A stretch of DNA of 36,577 bases from an archaeon 13_2_20CM_2_53_6 (GCA_001915065.1 MNDT01000014.1:1-36577); one strand, 5' to 3'; shown: positions 6,782 through 15,032, counted from the first letter of the stretch. Notes: a model not told the origin generated them from the sequence alone. Translations and numbers: made by a program.

Positions 6782-7486
6782 TCAGCCGTGAGCGGTCGAC
6801 TTGGACTGGTTCGTTTCGGGCGTAGGGGTATCAGAGGCTCCAGCATTTTTCGATGAGGAAGGCTTCTTGCCCGGCTCAATGACCTCGAAGGCGAACAGCG
6901 CGACGATTAGCGCGGCGATTACGAGTATGCCTTGAGGATTAAGTTGGCCTGTACTCGAGTTGTACATGAAATCTCGAATCTGCAGGATCGCAGACCCCAA
7001 GTATGGGATCGGAATCGTGTACTGGTAGACGCCTTCGACCCAGCTTGCTGGAATATAACCGTAACCAGTCCAGTTGTCTGGACCTGAGTTCGCGTCTCCT
7101 TTTGTCCTGAAGCTAATCTGGTTGTAGGCACTGCTAGACGCGGGGACTATCCCAACCACTCTGTGCACTATGAGATAACCGGGATCTGCTGGATTCTTCA
7201 TGAAGACGATTATGGTGCCGTTAGCGATCGTCATAGTGTCCATACCTCTCATAACGATGAGCGCGCCGACTGGTAGTGTGCATTGAGTTGAGTGGAGTTC
7301 CGGATGGTCGCTCTGGCACATGCTAGATGATGAGACGACCAGAATCGGGTATTGCGTGTTAAGCGCTACTCTGATGCCCCCCCAGACCGCAATTGCGCCC
7401 AGAATTACGAGTCCGACTAGAAATAGGCCTCTGGCAGTTTGATTCTTTCTCAAGAAGGCGCGAAACTTGCGGAAATATACGCTCAA
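6782..7486 (-). CDS. Signal peptidase I (archaeal/Sec11 type), copy 1
   Basis: A 234-residue membrane protease that removes signal peptides from secreted proteins. An N-terminal membrane segment (about 18-42) is followed by the catalytic Ser-Ser-Ser-Ser-Met box. The archaeal/ER-type catalytic His lies in Ile-Val-His-Arg-Val and a conserved Asp in Thr-Lys-Gly-Asp-Ala-Asn. A second membrane segment near 190-208 is followed by a basic, Ser-rich tail. A Cys directly after the Ser-Met box and another 16 residues on are shared with copy 2 and could form a disulphide. It is a tandem paralogue of the gene at 7576, and the DNA just upstream is a fossil of the padR 3' end. Confidence 0.88.
   Translation of the reverse strand: MSVYFRKFRAFLRKNQTARGLFLVGLVILGAIAVWGGIRVALNTQYPILVVSSSSMCQSDHPELHSTQCTLPVGALIVMRGMDTMTIANGTIIVFMKNPADPGYLIVHRVVGIVPASSSAYNQISFRTKGDANSGPDNWTGYGYIPASWVEGVYQYTIPIPYLGSAILQIRDFMYNSSTGQLNPQGILVIAALIVALFAFEVIEPGKKPSSSKNAGASDTPTPETNQSKSTAHG
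6883..6979 (-). repeat. Paralogous block A (3' part of signal peptidase copy 1)
   Basis: This stretch matches 7686-7782 with only a few base differences over about 95 bases (offset 803). It encodes the conserved strand before the second membrane helix and that helix. It is much more similar than the middle of the two genes. Confidence 0.75.
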
Positions 7487-7501
7487 CGTGTTGTCTCTGA
7501 T

Positions 7502-7546
7502 CTAGATGTGTTTCGCCTGGAATAGACCTATCTCAGCCTCATGTTG
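7502..7546 (-). pseudogene. Fossil of the padR 3' end
   Basis: Read on the minus strand in the frame ending with TAG at 7504-7502, this gives Gln-His-Glu-Ala-Glu-Ile-Gly-Leu-Phe-Gln-Ala-Lys-His-Ile-stop. The last residues of the intact PadR at 8332 are the same except Tyr for His and Pro for Leu. Its stop is 15 bases before the signal peptidase copy 1 start, exactly the spacing between the intact padR and copy 2. Similarity fades upstream of the Gln codon. It is the remnant of a duplicated padR/signal-peptidase unit. Confidence 0.8.
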
Positions 7547-7575
7547 TCGCCAGAGCCGAATCGGAAATTCTAGTC

Positions 7576-8316
7576 TCAGATTCTCAGCCGTGAGCTAGGG
7601 GATTCTGGGATGGTTCGTTTCAGAGGAGGGGTATCCGTTGCGCCAGGCACTTTAGATGATGGAGATTTCTTTCCAGGCTCTACAACCTCGAAGGCGAAAA
7701 GCGCGACGATTAGCGCGGCGATTACGAGTATGCCTTGAGGATTAAGCTGGCCTGTACTCGAGTTGTACATGAAGTCTCGAATAGCCAGTATTGCCGATCC
7801 CAAATACGGGATTGGAATCGTGAACTGGTATACTCCTATGATATTCGAGGCGCCGATCTGGTCCTGGTCAGCACAAGTGTTGGCATCACCCTTTGTGTCG
7901 TAATAGATCTGTCCCGAGATAAGCATGGACCGGTAGACCCTGTGCACAATGAGGAAGCTAGGGTCTCCTGGTCTGTAGAAGACTATTATCGACCCTTGTG
8001 GGTTCAATGAGACACCGGGACATTCTCCCCCAGCCGAATAGGACGGTGGGGGAACCTGAATGTTGCTCGTGCTTTCGCCCTTTATGACGATCAGGTCTCC
8101 GACAGCGAGCGTGCACTCGTTTGTACTAGGGTCGGCCACCCTTTGGCACATGCTTGCGGAAGATACTACCAGAATTGGATATTCGGTGTTGAGCGCTAGT
8201 CGGATGCCGCCCCAGACAGCGATCGCACCTAGGATTACAATTCCTACTAGAAACAGTCCTCTGGCGGTTTCATTCTTTCTCAGGAACGCGCGGAACTTGC
8301 GAGAGTAAACGCTCAA
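7576..8316 (-). CDS. Signal peptidase I (archaeal/Sec11 type), copy 2
   Basis: A 246-residue paralogue of the downstream gene. It has the same plan: N-terminal membrane segment, catalytic Ser in Ser-Ser-Ala-Ser-Met, catalytic His in Ile-Val-His-Arg-Val, Asp in Thr-Lys-Gly-Asp-Ala-Asn, and a near-identical second membrane helix. The middle differs, with an insertion rich in Pro/Ser/Gly around residues 90-105, so substrate preference may have diverged. The last dozen residues are read in a different frame from copy 1, because a small indel shifted the end; DNA around both stops still matches. It lies 15 bases after padR and is probably cotranscribed with it. Confidence 0.88.
   Translation of the reverse strand: MSVYSRKFRAFLRKNETARGLFLVGIVILGAIAVWGGIRLALNTEYPILVVSSASMCQRVADPSTNECTLAVGDLIVIKGESTSNIQVPPPSYSAGGECPGVSLNPQGSIIVFYRPGDPSFLIVHRVYRSMLISGQIYYDTKGDANTCADQDQIGASNIIGVYQFTIPIPYLGSAILAIRDFMYNSSTGQLNPQGILVIAALIVALFAFEVVEPGKKSPSSKVPGATDTPPLKRTIPESPSSRLRI
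7686..7782 (-). repeat. Paralogous block A' (3' part of signal peptidase copy 2)
   Basis: Partner of 6883-6979, differing at only a few bases. Such local near-identity points to a recent duplication or to gene conversion between the two copies. Confidence 0.75.
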
Positions 8317-8331
8317 CGTGTCCTCTTCGGC

Positions 8332-8736
8332 CTAGATATGTTTCGCCTGAAATGGTCCTATCTCGGCCTCGTACTGGATCCGCTTCAAAAACTCTTCCGC
8401 CGCTCTCGCGCCGGCTGTTAAGAATTCGTCGCCGCGAGACGTAATCTGGTATACTTTGCGTCCTCGGCCGCCCTCGGCCTCCCAGACCGCTTGGAGGTAT
8501 CCCCTTTCTTCCATGGAGTGGAGTAGCGGGTAGAGGGTTCCGGCGCTAAGATAGACTTTGAACCGGTCCCGGATTTCCAAGTTGATCTCGTATCCCCAGC
8601 GGGGCTTTGCCTTCAGGAGACGGAGGATTATTAGGTCGAGGTGGTTCTTGACCAAGCGCTCCCGCCACGCCTTGTCCAAGTCCTTGTTCAGAGGCAAGCG
8701 CCCGCTGTCCTGAGATGGTGAAAGATTAATGGTCAC
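8332..8736 (-). CDS. PadR-family transcriptional regulator
   Basis: A 134-residue winged-helix repressor. The PadR domain covers about residues 30-110, with Leu-Ile-Leu-Arg-Leu-Leu, Trp-Gly-Tyr-Glu-Ile, Ser-Ala-Gly-Thr-Leu-Tyr-Pro-Leu-Leu, Glu-Glu-Arg-Gly-Tyr-Leu and the wing with Gly-Arg-Lys-Val-Tyr-Gln-Ile-Thr. PadR proteins are usually dimers that repress neighbouring genes in response to small ligands or stress. The GTG start at 8736 faces the divergent Lhr helicase gene across an 82-base gap. The signal peptidase copy 2 follows after 15 bases, making the signal peptidases the obvious candidate targets. Confidence 0.9.
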   Translation of the reverse strand: MTINLSPSQDSGRLPLNKDLDKAWRERLVKNHLDLIILRLLKAKPRWGYEINLEIRDRFKVYLSAGTLYPLLHSMEERGYLQAVWEAEGGRGRKVYQITSRGDEFLTAGARAAEEFLKRIQYEAEIGPFQAKHI

Positions 8737-8782
8737 TAAAGGCTTTCTAGCGAGGAAAATTCTGGTCCCGAATCATTCCTAT

Positions 8783-8791
8783 GTTTTTATC
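8783..8791 (+). promoter_or_regulatory. TATA-like box of the Lhr helicase gene
   Basis: TTTTTATCG-type element about 30 bases before the TTG start at 8819, which places the transcription start a few bases before translation begins. It lies in the 82-base gap shared with divergent padR. Confidence 0.45.
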
Positions 8792-8818
8792 GATCGGACC
8801 CATGTCTTGTTATGCTGA

Positions 8819-11680
8819 TTGTCGTCAAACGTCTTCGACCTTCTGCCGCGACCCCTAGCGGAGGCTGTCAAGGAACGAGGATTCCTGAGACCGACGGAGG
8901 CGCAGGAGAAGGCGATTCCGCCCATTCTGGAGGGGAAGAATGTGCTCCTGATCTCGCCAACGGCGAGCGGCAAGACAGAGTCCGCGATACTCCCCATCTT
9001 CACAAGATTCCTCAGCGAGCCTGACCGGGGTCCCGGGATCAAGATCATCTACATCACCCCACTCCGAGCCCTCAACCGGGACCTTCTCGACCGTCTGCGA
9101 TGGTGGGGCCAGAAGATAGACCTCCGCGTAGCGGTGAGGCATGGAGATACTGAGATCAAGGAGAGGACGAGCCAGTCGAAGAGCCCGCCTGACCTGCTCA
9201 TCACAACTCCTGAGACGCTCCAGGCAATACTGCCGGGCCGCATCCTGCGGAGGCATCTCCGGGACATACGGTTCTTGATCATAGACGAGGTCCACGAGCT
9301 GGCCGAAGACAAGCGGGGAAGCCAGCTTGCCATTGCACTGGAGCGGTTGCGCTGGGTTGCCCAGAGAGAATTTCAGATCGTGGGGCTTTCCGCAACAATT
9401 GGTTCGCCTGAGATTGTTGGAAAGTTTCTCGTGGGCGAAGGGAGACCAGTGGAGGTGGTTCACGTCCCAGTCGCGCGAAAGATGCGGCTTGAGATTCGTT
9501 CACCGGAGCCGACTGGTGAGGATCATAGACTGGCAGGAAAATTGTTCACCCATCCCGAAGTGGCTGCGAGACTGCGGGTGATGAAGGAGATGATAATCAA
9601 TCACAAGTCTGTCTTGCTCTTCACCAACACGCGTGCCATTGCGGAAGTTCTTGCGAGCCGGTTCAAGGTCTGGGACATCGACTTCCCGGTCTCCATCCAT
9701 CACGGAAGCCTCGCAAAGCCGGCGAGAATCACAGCCGAGAGGGGGTTGAAGGAGGGTGAGATCAAGGGCCTGGTCGCGACGTCAAGTCTCGAGCTCGGGA
9801 TCGACGTGGGCCGGATCGACTACGTCATACAGTACATGAGCCCTCACCAGGTGACTCGTCTCATTCAGCGAGTAGGCCGATCAGGGCATAGCGTCGGGAA
9901 GATGGCGGACGGAATAATCATAACGATGGACTCGGACGACACGCTAGAAGCGCTCGTCATCGCTCGGAAGGCGATGAGCGAGGACCTTGAAGACGTGGCT
10001 GTCCCTGAGAAGCCGTTGGACGCTCTCTGCCACCAGATCGCGGGACTCTTGATCCAGAACCGGAAATGGTACTACACGGAACTCTTGGATATCCTCCGGA
10101 AAGCCTACCCCTACCGAAACCTCACCGAAGAGGACGTTGCTGCGGTCACCAACTATATGCACTCGCGGTTTCCAAGGCTCGGCTGGGTCTCCGCACAGGA
10201 CAAGGTGGTGATGCGACCCTCAAGGGTCAAGGACCTCTACAGATACTACTTCAACAAACTGTCAATGATCCCCGACGAGAAACAGTACCTGGTTGTCGAG
10301 CAGGAATCCGAGACGGCCGTAGGGGTTCTCGATGAGGCGTTCGTGGCAGAGTACGGCCAGCCGGGGACCAAGTTCATCGTCCGCGGTACCCCGTGGATGA
10401 TGGAGAGCATCAGAGGAGACAAGATATTCGTCAGAGGAATATCAGATCCGACCGGCGCTATTCCGAGCTGGATCGGCGAAGAGATACCAGTGCCGTATGA
10501 GATTGCCGCTGAGGTTGGCGAGGTCCGGCGGGTCACCGAGGAGGAGTATCGGAAGCGGAAGAGCCTCGGAGAGATTAGCCGGATGCTCGCTAAGAAGTAT
10601 TCGGCTGATGAGACGACAATCCGTCGCGCGCTAACCGAGACTTATGATCAGTGTGAGGAAAGACTGCCGGTTCCCAGCGACAGACTATTGACGATCGAGG
10701 AGTGGGACGACTTTATCATAATCAACTCTCACCTCGGGACGCTCGTCAACAGAACCCTCGCACGACTCGTCGGCCACGTACTGTCGGACGAGGCAGGTGT
10801 GAGCATCGGGATACAACAGGACCCGTACAGGATCGTCCTCCAGACTATGGGTACTGTCGATGCTGATGATGTGCAGAAGGTCTTGCAACGCCTTGCAGAT
10901 ACGAATGTGAAGGAGCTGGCGGTGGCCGCGTCGAAACGGACCGGCCTGTTCAAGAGACGACTCGTCCACGTCGCTAGGAGGTTCGGAGCGATTTCCAAGT
11001 GGACCGACTTCAGCAGCATCACACTGCGACAGCTCGCAAAGAGCTTCGAGGGTACGGTCATCATGGACGAGGCAGTCAGAGAGACCCAGGAGAAGGACAT
11101 GGACATTCCTCACACAGAGAAGGTGTTGAAGGCGATAGCTTCCAAGGATATCGCGGTCAAGACTGTGAAGGCCGGTGGGGAAGCAACGCCGATCGCTAGG
11201 ATAGGACTGGAGCGGATCAGCCGGAAGGCGGACATTATTCCCACGGAGAAACTGAACCTGATTCTCGTTGGTTCGGCCAAGGCCCGGATCTTGAACGAGG
11301 TCAAGACGCTGGTCTGTACAAGCTGCTGGAAGTATGTCGAGATGCGGAGGGTGAAAGACATACCGGCAGCAGTGAAATGCCCCGAATGTGGCTCAAGCCT
11401 CGTCGCAGCCCTCGGGGTTGCGGATGAGGATGTGAGGAAAGTCATTACGAAGAATGGAGCTAGACTATCCGAACGAGAGAAAGATCTAGTCTCAAAAGCG
11501 GAGGACACTGCCAAGCTTGTCGATCGCTATGGCAGGCTGGCCGTCTATGCTCTCGCTGGTCGCAGAATCATGCCTGAGGTCGCCGGTGACATTCTCCGGA
11601 AGTACAAGAGGCCGACGAGCGGTTTCTTCGAGGCGGTAATGGAAGCCGAGCGGGAGGCTCTAAAAGAACGCTTCTGGTAG
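8819..11680 (+). CDS. lhr: Lhr-family superfamily 2 DNA/RNA helicase
   Basis: A 953-residue large helicase-related (Lhr) protein, implicated in archaeal DNA repair, replication restart or RNA remodelling. Walker A Ser-Pro-Thr-Ala-Ser-Gly-Lys-Thr is at 46-53, the DEVH box at 156-159, Ser-Ala-Thr in motif III follows, and motif VI is Gln-Arg-Val-Gly-Arg-Ser-Gly-His. A winged-helix and Lhr-core region follow. A zinc ribbon near 833-860 (Cys-x2-Cys ... Cys-Pro-Glu-Cys-Gly) precedes the last 90 residues. The start is TTG 8819, supported by the TATA position; an ATG at 8812 is out of frame. It is transcribed alone and divergent from padR. Confidence 0.93.
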   Translation: MSSNVFDLLPRPLAEAVKERGFLRPTEAQEKAIPPILEGKNVLLISPTASGKTESAILPIFTRFLSEPDRGPGIKIIYITPLRALNRDLLDRLRWWGQKIDLRVAVRHGDTEIKERTSQSKSPPDLLITTPETLQAILPGRILRRHLRDIRFLIIDEVHELAEDKRGSQLAIALERLRWVAQREFQIVGLSATIGSPEIVGKFLVGEGRPVEVVHVPVARKMRLEIRSPEPTGEDHRLAGKLFTHPEVAARLRVMKEMIINHKSVLLFTNTRAIAEVLASRFKVWDIDFPVSIHHGSLAKPARITAERGLKEGEIKGLVATSSLELGIDVGRIDYVIQYMSPHQVTRLIQRVGRSGHSVGKMADGIIITMDSDDTLEALVIARKAMSEDLEDVAVPEKPLDALCHQIAGLLIQNRKWYYTELLDILRKAYPYRNLTEEDVAAVTNYMHSRFPRLGWVSAQDKVVMRPSRVKDLYRYYFNKLSMIPDEKQYLVVEQESETAVGVLDEAFVAEYGQPGTKFIVRGTPWMMESIRGDKIFVRGISDPTGAIPSWIGEEIPVPYEIAAEVGEVRRVTEEEYRKRKSLGEISRMLAKKYSADETTIRRALTETYDQCEERLPVPSDRLLTIEEWDDFIIINSHLGTLVNRTLARLVGHVLSDEAGVSIGIQQDPYRIVLQTMGTVDADDVQKVLQRLADTNVKELAVAASKRTGLFKRRLVHVARRFGAISKWTDFSSITLRQLAKSFEGTVIMDEAVRETQEKDMDIPHTEKVLKAIASKDIAVKTVKAGGEATPIARIGLERISRKADIIPTEKLNLILVGSAKARILNEVKTLVCTSCWKYVEMRRVKDIPAAVKCPECGSSLVAALGVADEDVRKVITKNGARLSEREKDLVSKAEDTAKLVDRYGRLAVYALAGRRIMPEVAGDILRKYKRPTSGFFEAVMEAEREALKERFW

Positions 11681-11760
11681 AAACTGAGGAATATCCGACA
11701 TACGCGGGTCCACAGGGTACAAGTCTTATCTGAGACTCTTCCCATCCGCGGAATGTCAAA

Positions 11761-12474
11761 TTGAAGCGAGACCTCTCCATCGAGACGAAGGGTCTTCGCA
11801 GACTCTTCAAAGGCATACCCGGCAAAGGCGACGTGATAGCCCTCGATCAGGTCGATCTAGAGGTCTATGACGATGAGATATTCGGGCTATTGGGGCCGAA
11901 CGGCGCAGGTAAGACGACCCTCATCAAGATTCTGTGCACTCTTCTCCTGCCCACCCAGGGAGAGGCGCTCATCAAGGGACTGGATGTTGTCAAACAGGCT
12001 CCCCAGATCCGCCGATTGATCAACCTCGTATCCGGCGGTGAAACACCTGGATACGGAATCCTCAGCGTAAAGGAGAACCTTTGGTTCTTCTCCCAGCTCT
12101 ACGGGCTTTCGAGGGACTTTGCGAAGGATAGAATTGCGAAGCTCGTCGACCAGCTGGAGCTTCAGGATTATCTCAACACTCGCATGAGCAAACTCTCTAC
12201 AGGGTATAAGCAGAGGTTGAATCTGGCCCGGGGGTTCGTCAACGACCCGGCAGTACTCTTCCTCGACGAGCCCACTCTGGGCCTAGACGTTCTTTCCGCT
12301 CGACGCCTGAGGACACTGGTCCAAGACTGGATCAAGAGCGGCGGGAAGACGGTGCTTCTGACGACCCACTACATGGCTGAAGCTGATCAGCTTTGCGACC
12401 GGGTTGGGATCATAAATCGTGGAAAACGCTCAAGCTCGTGCTTGAGGACGAGTCTGCCATGTCGGACCTTCTGA
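11761..12474 (+). CDS. ABC transporter ATPase (DrrA type), frame broken near the C-terminus
   Basis: The nucleotide-binding subunit of an ABC-2 exporter. The core is intact: Walker A Gly-Pro-Asn-Gly-Ala-Gly-Lys-Thr-Thr (45-53), signature Leu-Ser-Thr-Gly-Tyr-Lys-Gln (145-151), Walker B Leu-Phe-Leu-Asp-Glu-Pro (166-171) and H-loop His203. After Ile-Ile-Asn-Arg-Gly-Lys (about residue 222) the frame runs into an unrelated 15-residue tail. The expected C-terminal domain continues in the -1 frame from about 12424. The segment that normally follows this point (an Ile-x-Ala-x-Gly-Thr-Pro-type stretch of about 20 residues) is missing, so a short out-of-frame deletion is likely. The TTG start at 11761 is about 30 bases after a TATA-like CTTATC. 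Two permease genes follow. Confidence 0.85.
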   Translation: MKRDLSIETKGLRRLFKGIPGKGDVIALDQVDLEVYDDEIFGLLGPNGAGKTTLIKILCTLLLPTQGEALIKGLDVVKQAPQIRRLINLVSGGETPGYGILSVKENLWFFSQLYGLSRDFAKDRIAKLVDQLELQDYLNTRMSKLSTGYKQRLNLARGFVNDPAVLFLDEPTLGLDVLSARRLRTLVQDWIKSGGKTVLLTTHYMAEADQLCDRVGIINRGKRSSSCLRTSLPCRTF

Positions 12475-12575
12475 GCAGGATCCGCGAGAACGGCTGTAAA
12501 GTCCTCAACATGGGAAAATCCGAACCGACCCTGGAGGACGTGTACATCAGTCTCGTCGGGACTGGTTTCGAATAA
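12424..12575 (+). pseudogene. Displaced C-terminal part of the ABC ATPase (-1 frame)
   Basis: From Lys-Thr-Leu-Lys-Leu-Val-Leu-Glu-Asp-Glu to the TAA at 12573-12575 this frame encodes the typical end of a DrrA-type ATPase, including the conserved Glu-Pro-Thr-Leu-Glu-Asp-Val-Tyr. The sequence at the junction is gga-aaa-c, where a tRNA reading AAA could slip back one base and stay paired, so ribosomal frameshifting is possible. A deletion or an assembly error is simpler. The stop overlaps the permease start (TAATG), showing the original gene ended here. Confidence 0.7.
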
Positions 12576-13411
12576 TGTTACCTGAGCTGTCCATTAGAGA
12601 CGACCTTCTGAACAATCTCCGAGCCGCCTACGCACGGATGTGGGTCCGCCTCAGAGGAGCCAACCGCGACCCAACAGCGCTCGTTGCAGAGATTGGACTT
12701 CCGATTCTCACAATCGGCGCATACGTCATACTCTACAGGGCCATCGGTTTCCCAGCAACTGCTGGTGCTGCCGTAATTATTGGAGGAGCAATGATAGCCT
12801 TCTGGACGAATGTCCTCTGGAACATGTCGTCCCAATGGTTCTGGGAGAGAGAACAGGGCAACCTAGAGATGTACCTCGTCGCGCCCGTCTCCAGGATGTC
12901 AATCCTTCTAGGAATGGCTATGGGTGGCGGGTTGAACACTGCGCTCCGAGCGCTGGGAATCGTACTCTTGGGAATATTCATCTTCCAAGTGCCATTCCAG
13001 CTCAAAGAGCCACTGTTAGTAGGGGTGGTATTCGTCTTGACGCTCGTTGCACTTTACGCCTTGGGCATGTTATTCGCGTCTCTTTTCATGCTATATGGAC
13101 GAGAAGCATGGAACACTGCCAACCTGCTGCAAGAGCCAGTCTACTTCCTTTCAGGCGCTTACTTCCCAGGGTTCTACGGTCCAATCGTGCCACTTGCGAT
13201 TCAGGCCGCAGGATCCCTCATCCCTATGACGATTGGGCTGGATGCAATTCGCAGACTCGCAATAGGTGGAGGAGACATATCGAGTGTATGGCTCCATATC
13301 ATAGCGCTCGTAGCGTGCACTCTGATACTGTTTCCAATAGCACGACGAACGCTCAACTACATGGAATCCCTCGGAAAGAAAGAGGGAAGGCTGACCCTCC
13401 GATGGCAATAG
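12575..13411 (+). CDS. ABC-2 type transporter permease, subunit 1
   Basis: A 278-residue integral membrane protein with about six hydrophobic segments and the ABC-2 layout (Trp-Glu-Arg-Glu-x-Gly-Asn-Leu-Glu-Met-Tyr-Leu-Val-Ala-Pro near residue 90, typical of DrrB/NodJ-type permeases). It would form the export channel with the next permease, driven by the upstream ATPase. The ATG at 12575 overlaps the last base of the ATPase stop (TAATG), and its own end overlaps the next gene by 10 bases, so the three are one operon. The exported substrate (drug, lipid or polysaccharide) cannot be deduced. Confidence 0.88.
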   Translation: MLPELSIRDDLLNNLRAAYARMWVRLRGANRDPTALVAEIGLPILTIGAYVILYRAIGFPATAGAAVIIGGAMIAFWTNVLWNMSSQWFWEREQGNLEMYLVAPVSRMSILLGMAMGGGLNTALRALGIVLLGIFIFQVPFQLKEPLLVGVVFVLTLVALYALGMLFASLFMLYGREAWNTANLLQEPVYFLSGAYFPGFYGPIVPLAIQAAGSLIPMTIGLDAIRRLAIGGGDISSVWLHIIALVACTLILFPIARRTLNYMESLGKKEGRLTLRWQ

Positions 13412-14256
13412 CAGACTTCGTAAAGTCCGCACGAGAATCGTTCTGGGTCGGCTGGAAGATAGAGAGCAACTGGACCGATCCGGTGCTCTTCGCAACGTAC
13501 CAAATAATCAGGCCGTTGGCCTCTCTAATGATTGTTGGATTCATCGTCATACTCGGTGCTGCAACAAGCCAGTATCTAGCATGGGTGATCGTGGGGAGCG
13601 CGTTTTACGCATATGTTCTACAAGTCATGCTGGGAATGGCGATACTGGTTTTCGTCGACAGGAATAGGTATGAGGTCTTGAAGAACATCTACATCTCTCC
13701 AGGCACTCTGCATCCGTACGTTATCGGACGAGGTCTTGTCTCTGTGTTGAACGGGACGATATCGGTTGTACTGACGCTCTTGTTTAGTGTAGCGATATTC
13801 AACGGCCTACTACACATGAATATTCCTTTGGACCTTCTGGGCGTGAATCTTCTCATGCTACTACCGGCTGTGGTCCTCGGAATAATCAGCCTGCTCGCAA
13901 TCGGCTACATGCTCTGCGCCGTCAACATCGTCTCGAACCGGATGGAGTTCATCTTGGGCGACTCGGTATCTGGAGTCTTCTTCCTCCTCGGAGGAGTCAT
14001 ATTCCCCATTAGCTTTCTACCTGAACAGATTCAACGCATCTCGAATGCTCTTCCGGTAACGTATTTCCTTAACACGGTCAGAGAAAGCTTCGGTCTCCTG
14101 CCTCCGGGCAACCTGCCTCCAGGCAACTACATGTCCGACCTTGGCATCCTCGGCTTGACGACACTCGCCGCGCTGATCTTAGGAGTCTCCGTCTTCAGGC
14201 TGGCAGAGCGGAGAGCGAAGAGGCTTGGACTCTTCGACAGAAAATCAGAATACTAA
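13402..14256 (+). CDS. ABC-2 type transporter permease, subunit 2
   Basis: A 284-residue membrane protein with about six hydrophobic segments. It belongs to the ABC-2 family and carries the family-like Arg-Tyr-Glu-Val-Leu-Lys-Asn-Ile-Tyr-Ile-Ser-Pro stretch near residue 90. The start is ATG 13402, which overlaps the end of permease 1 by 10 bases. The frame stays open for another 254 codons upstream, but that part lies over permease 1 and has no membrane protein character, so it is not coding. It ends four bases past the 3' end of the convergent kinase gene. Confidence 0.87.
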   Translation: MAIADFVKSARESFWVGWKIESNWTDPVLFATYQIIRPLASLMIVGFIVILGAATSQYLAWVIVGSAFYAYVLQVMLGMAILVFVDRNRYEVLKNIYISPGTLHPYVIGRGLVSVLNGTISVVLTLLFSVAIFNGLLHMNIPLDLLGVNLLMLLPAVVLGIISLLAIGYMLCAVNIVSNRMEFILGDSVSGVFFLLGGVIFPISFLPEQIQRISNALPVTYFLNTVRESFGLLPPGNLPPGNYMSDLGILGLTTLAALILGVSVFRLAERRAKRLGLFDRKSEY

Positions 14257-15032
14257 CATTGGAATCGCAGCATCTTCAGCACAGCCTCGAAAGCATCGTT
14301 GGTCCTGCCTGACTTGTAGAGTCGGAGATATTCCACAAGCTCGTTCTGCTCGACTGGACCGAGCACTCTCAAGACCCGTCTCGCAAATCTGCCCGAGAGG
14401 AAAAGGTATTGCGCGATAGAGGTGAAGTTGTTCACCCGGCGCATCAGACTCGCACTCTCAAAATCCAGGATCCATGGTCGACCGTCGTCAGAGACGAGAA
14501 CATTCTTGTGTGCTCTACTCAGCTCCCCGTGGTCGAGCCCGAAAGCGTCCAGTCTGACACACTGTTGGAAGAGTGTTTTGAAGGTGGACCTGACACGGGC
14601 CCTCTTTCCCCTGCCTTCTAGACTCGAAAGCCATGTGGGGAGTCGCCGTCCGTCTACAAACTGCATCTTCAGAATATCTTGTGATGAGCCCAGGCATTCG
14701 GGGCCGATGCCAGCATTGTTTGCGATCCTCATCATCTCGGCTTCGTGGCCCATGCTCTTCCTTCTGGAATCTACCCTTCGGATCTTGACTGCGACCCGGT
14801 CTCCACCTGAGTAGCCGGTGAAGACCAGCCCCACGACTCCTTTGCCGAGGATCGATAGCCTTCCGATCCTCAAAGCCCCCTGAAACTCTAGGCTCGAGAT
14901 CCCGAGATCTGTCAGCTGTCTGATTCGGGATTCGATGGAGTTGTCTTCGGGATCGGGATAGGCGACAAGCGATCTGTACGGGTCATGAGAGAGATTCTCG
15001 ACCGGAACTATTACGGGGTCTGCTTTAGCCAC
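14253..15032 (-). CDS. Archaeal Ser/Thr protein kinase-like protein (COG2112 type)
   Basis: A 259-residue kinase-fold protein of the type found in archaea. The Gly-rich loop Gly-Lys-Gly-Val-Val-Gly is at 63-68 and the ATP-anchoring Lys in Val-Ala-Val-Lys at 83. The catalytic loop has Asp167-His-Gly-Glu ... Lys-Asn177 in place of the usual HRD...N, and the metal-binding Asp190 is in Leu-Asp-Phe-Glu. This looks catalytically complete, related to RIO/BUD32-like kinases; substrates are unknown. The start (ATG 15032) overlaps the end of the CCA enzyme gene by 22 bases, so translation may be coupled to the tRNA maturation gene. Confidence 0.8.
   Translation of the reverse strand: MAKADPVIVPVENLSHDPYRSLVAYPDPEDNSIESRIRQLTDLGISSLEFQGALRIGRLSILGKGVVGLVFTGYSGGDRVAVKIRRVDSRRKSMGHEAEMMRIANNAGIGPECLGSSQDILKMQFVDGRRLPTWLSSLEGRGKRARVRSTFKTLFQQCVRLDAFGLDHGELSRAHKNVLVSDDGRPWILDFESASLMRRVNNFTSIAQYLFLSGRFARRVLRVLGPVEQNELVEYLRLYKSGRTNDAFEAVLKMLRFQC

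Noticed and set aside
8855-9463. 202-codon minus-strand frame inside lhr
   Set aside because: Antisense to the helicase motif region; shadow frame.
12415-12435. Programmed -1 frameshift as the certain explanation for the ABC ATPase
   Set aside because: The expected 20-residue segment is also missing, so a deletion or assembly error is at least as likely; kept only as a possibility.
12640-13401. 254 codons open upstream of and in frame with ABC permease 2
   Set aside because: Overlaps permease 1 in another frame, with an Arg/Ser-rich product lacking membrane segments; permease 2 begins at ATG 13402.
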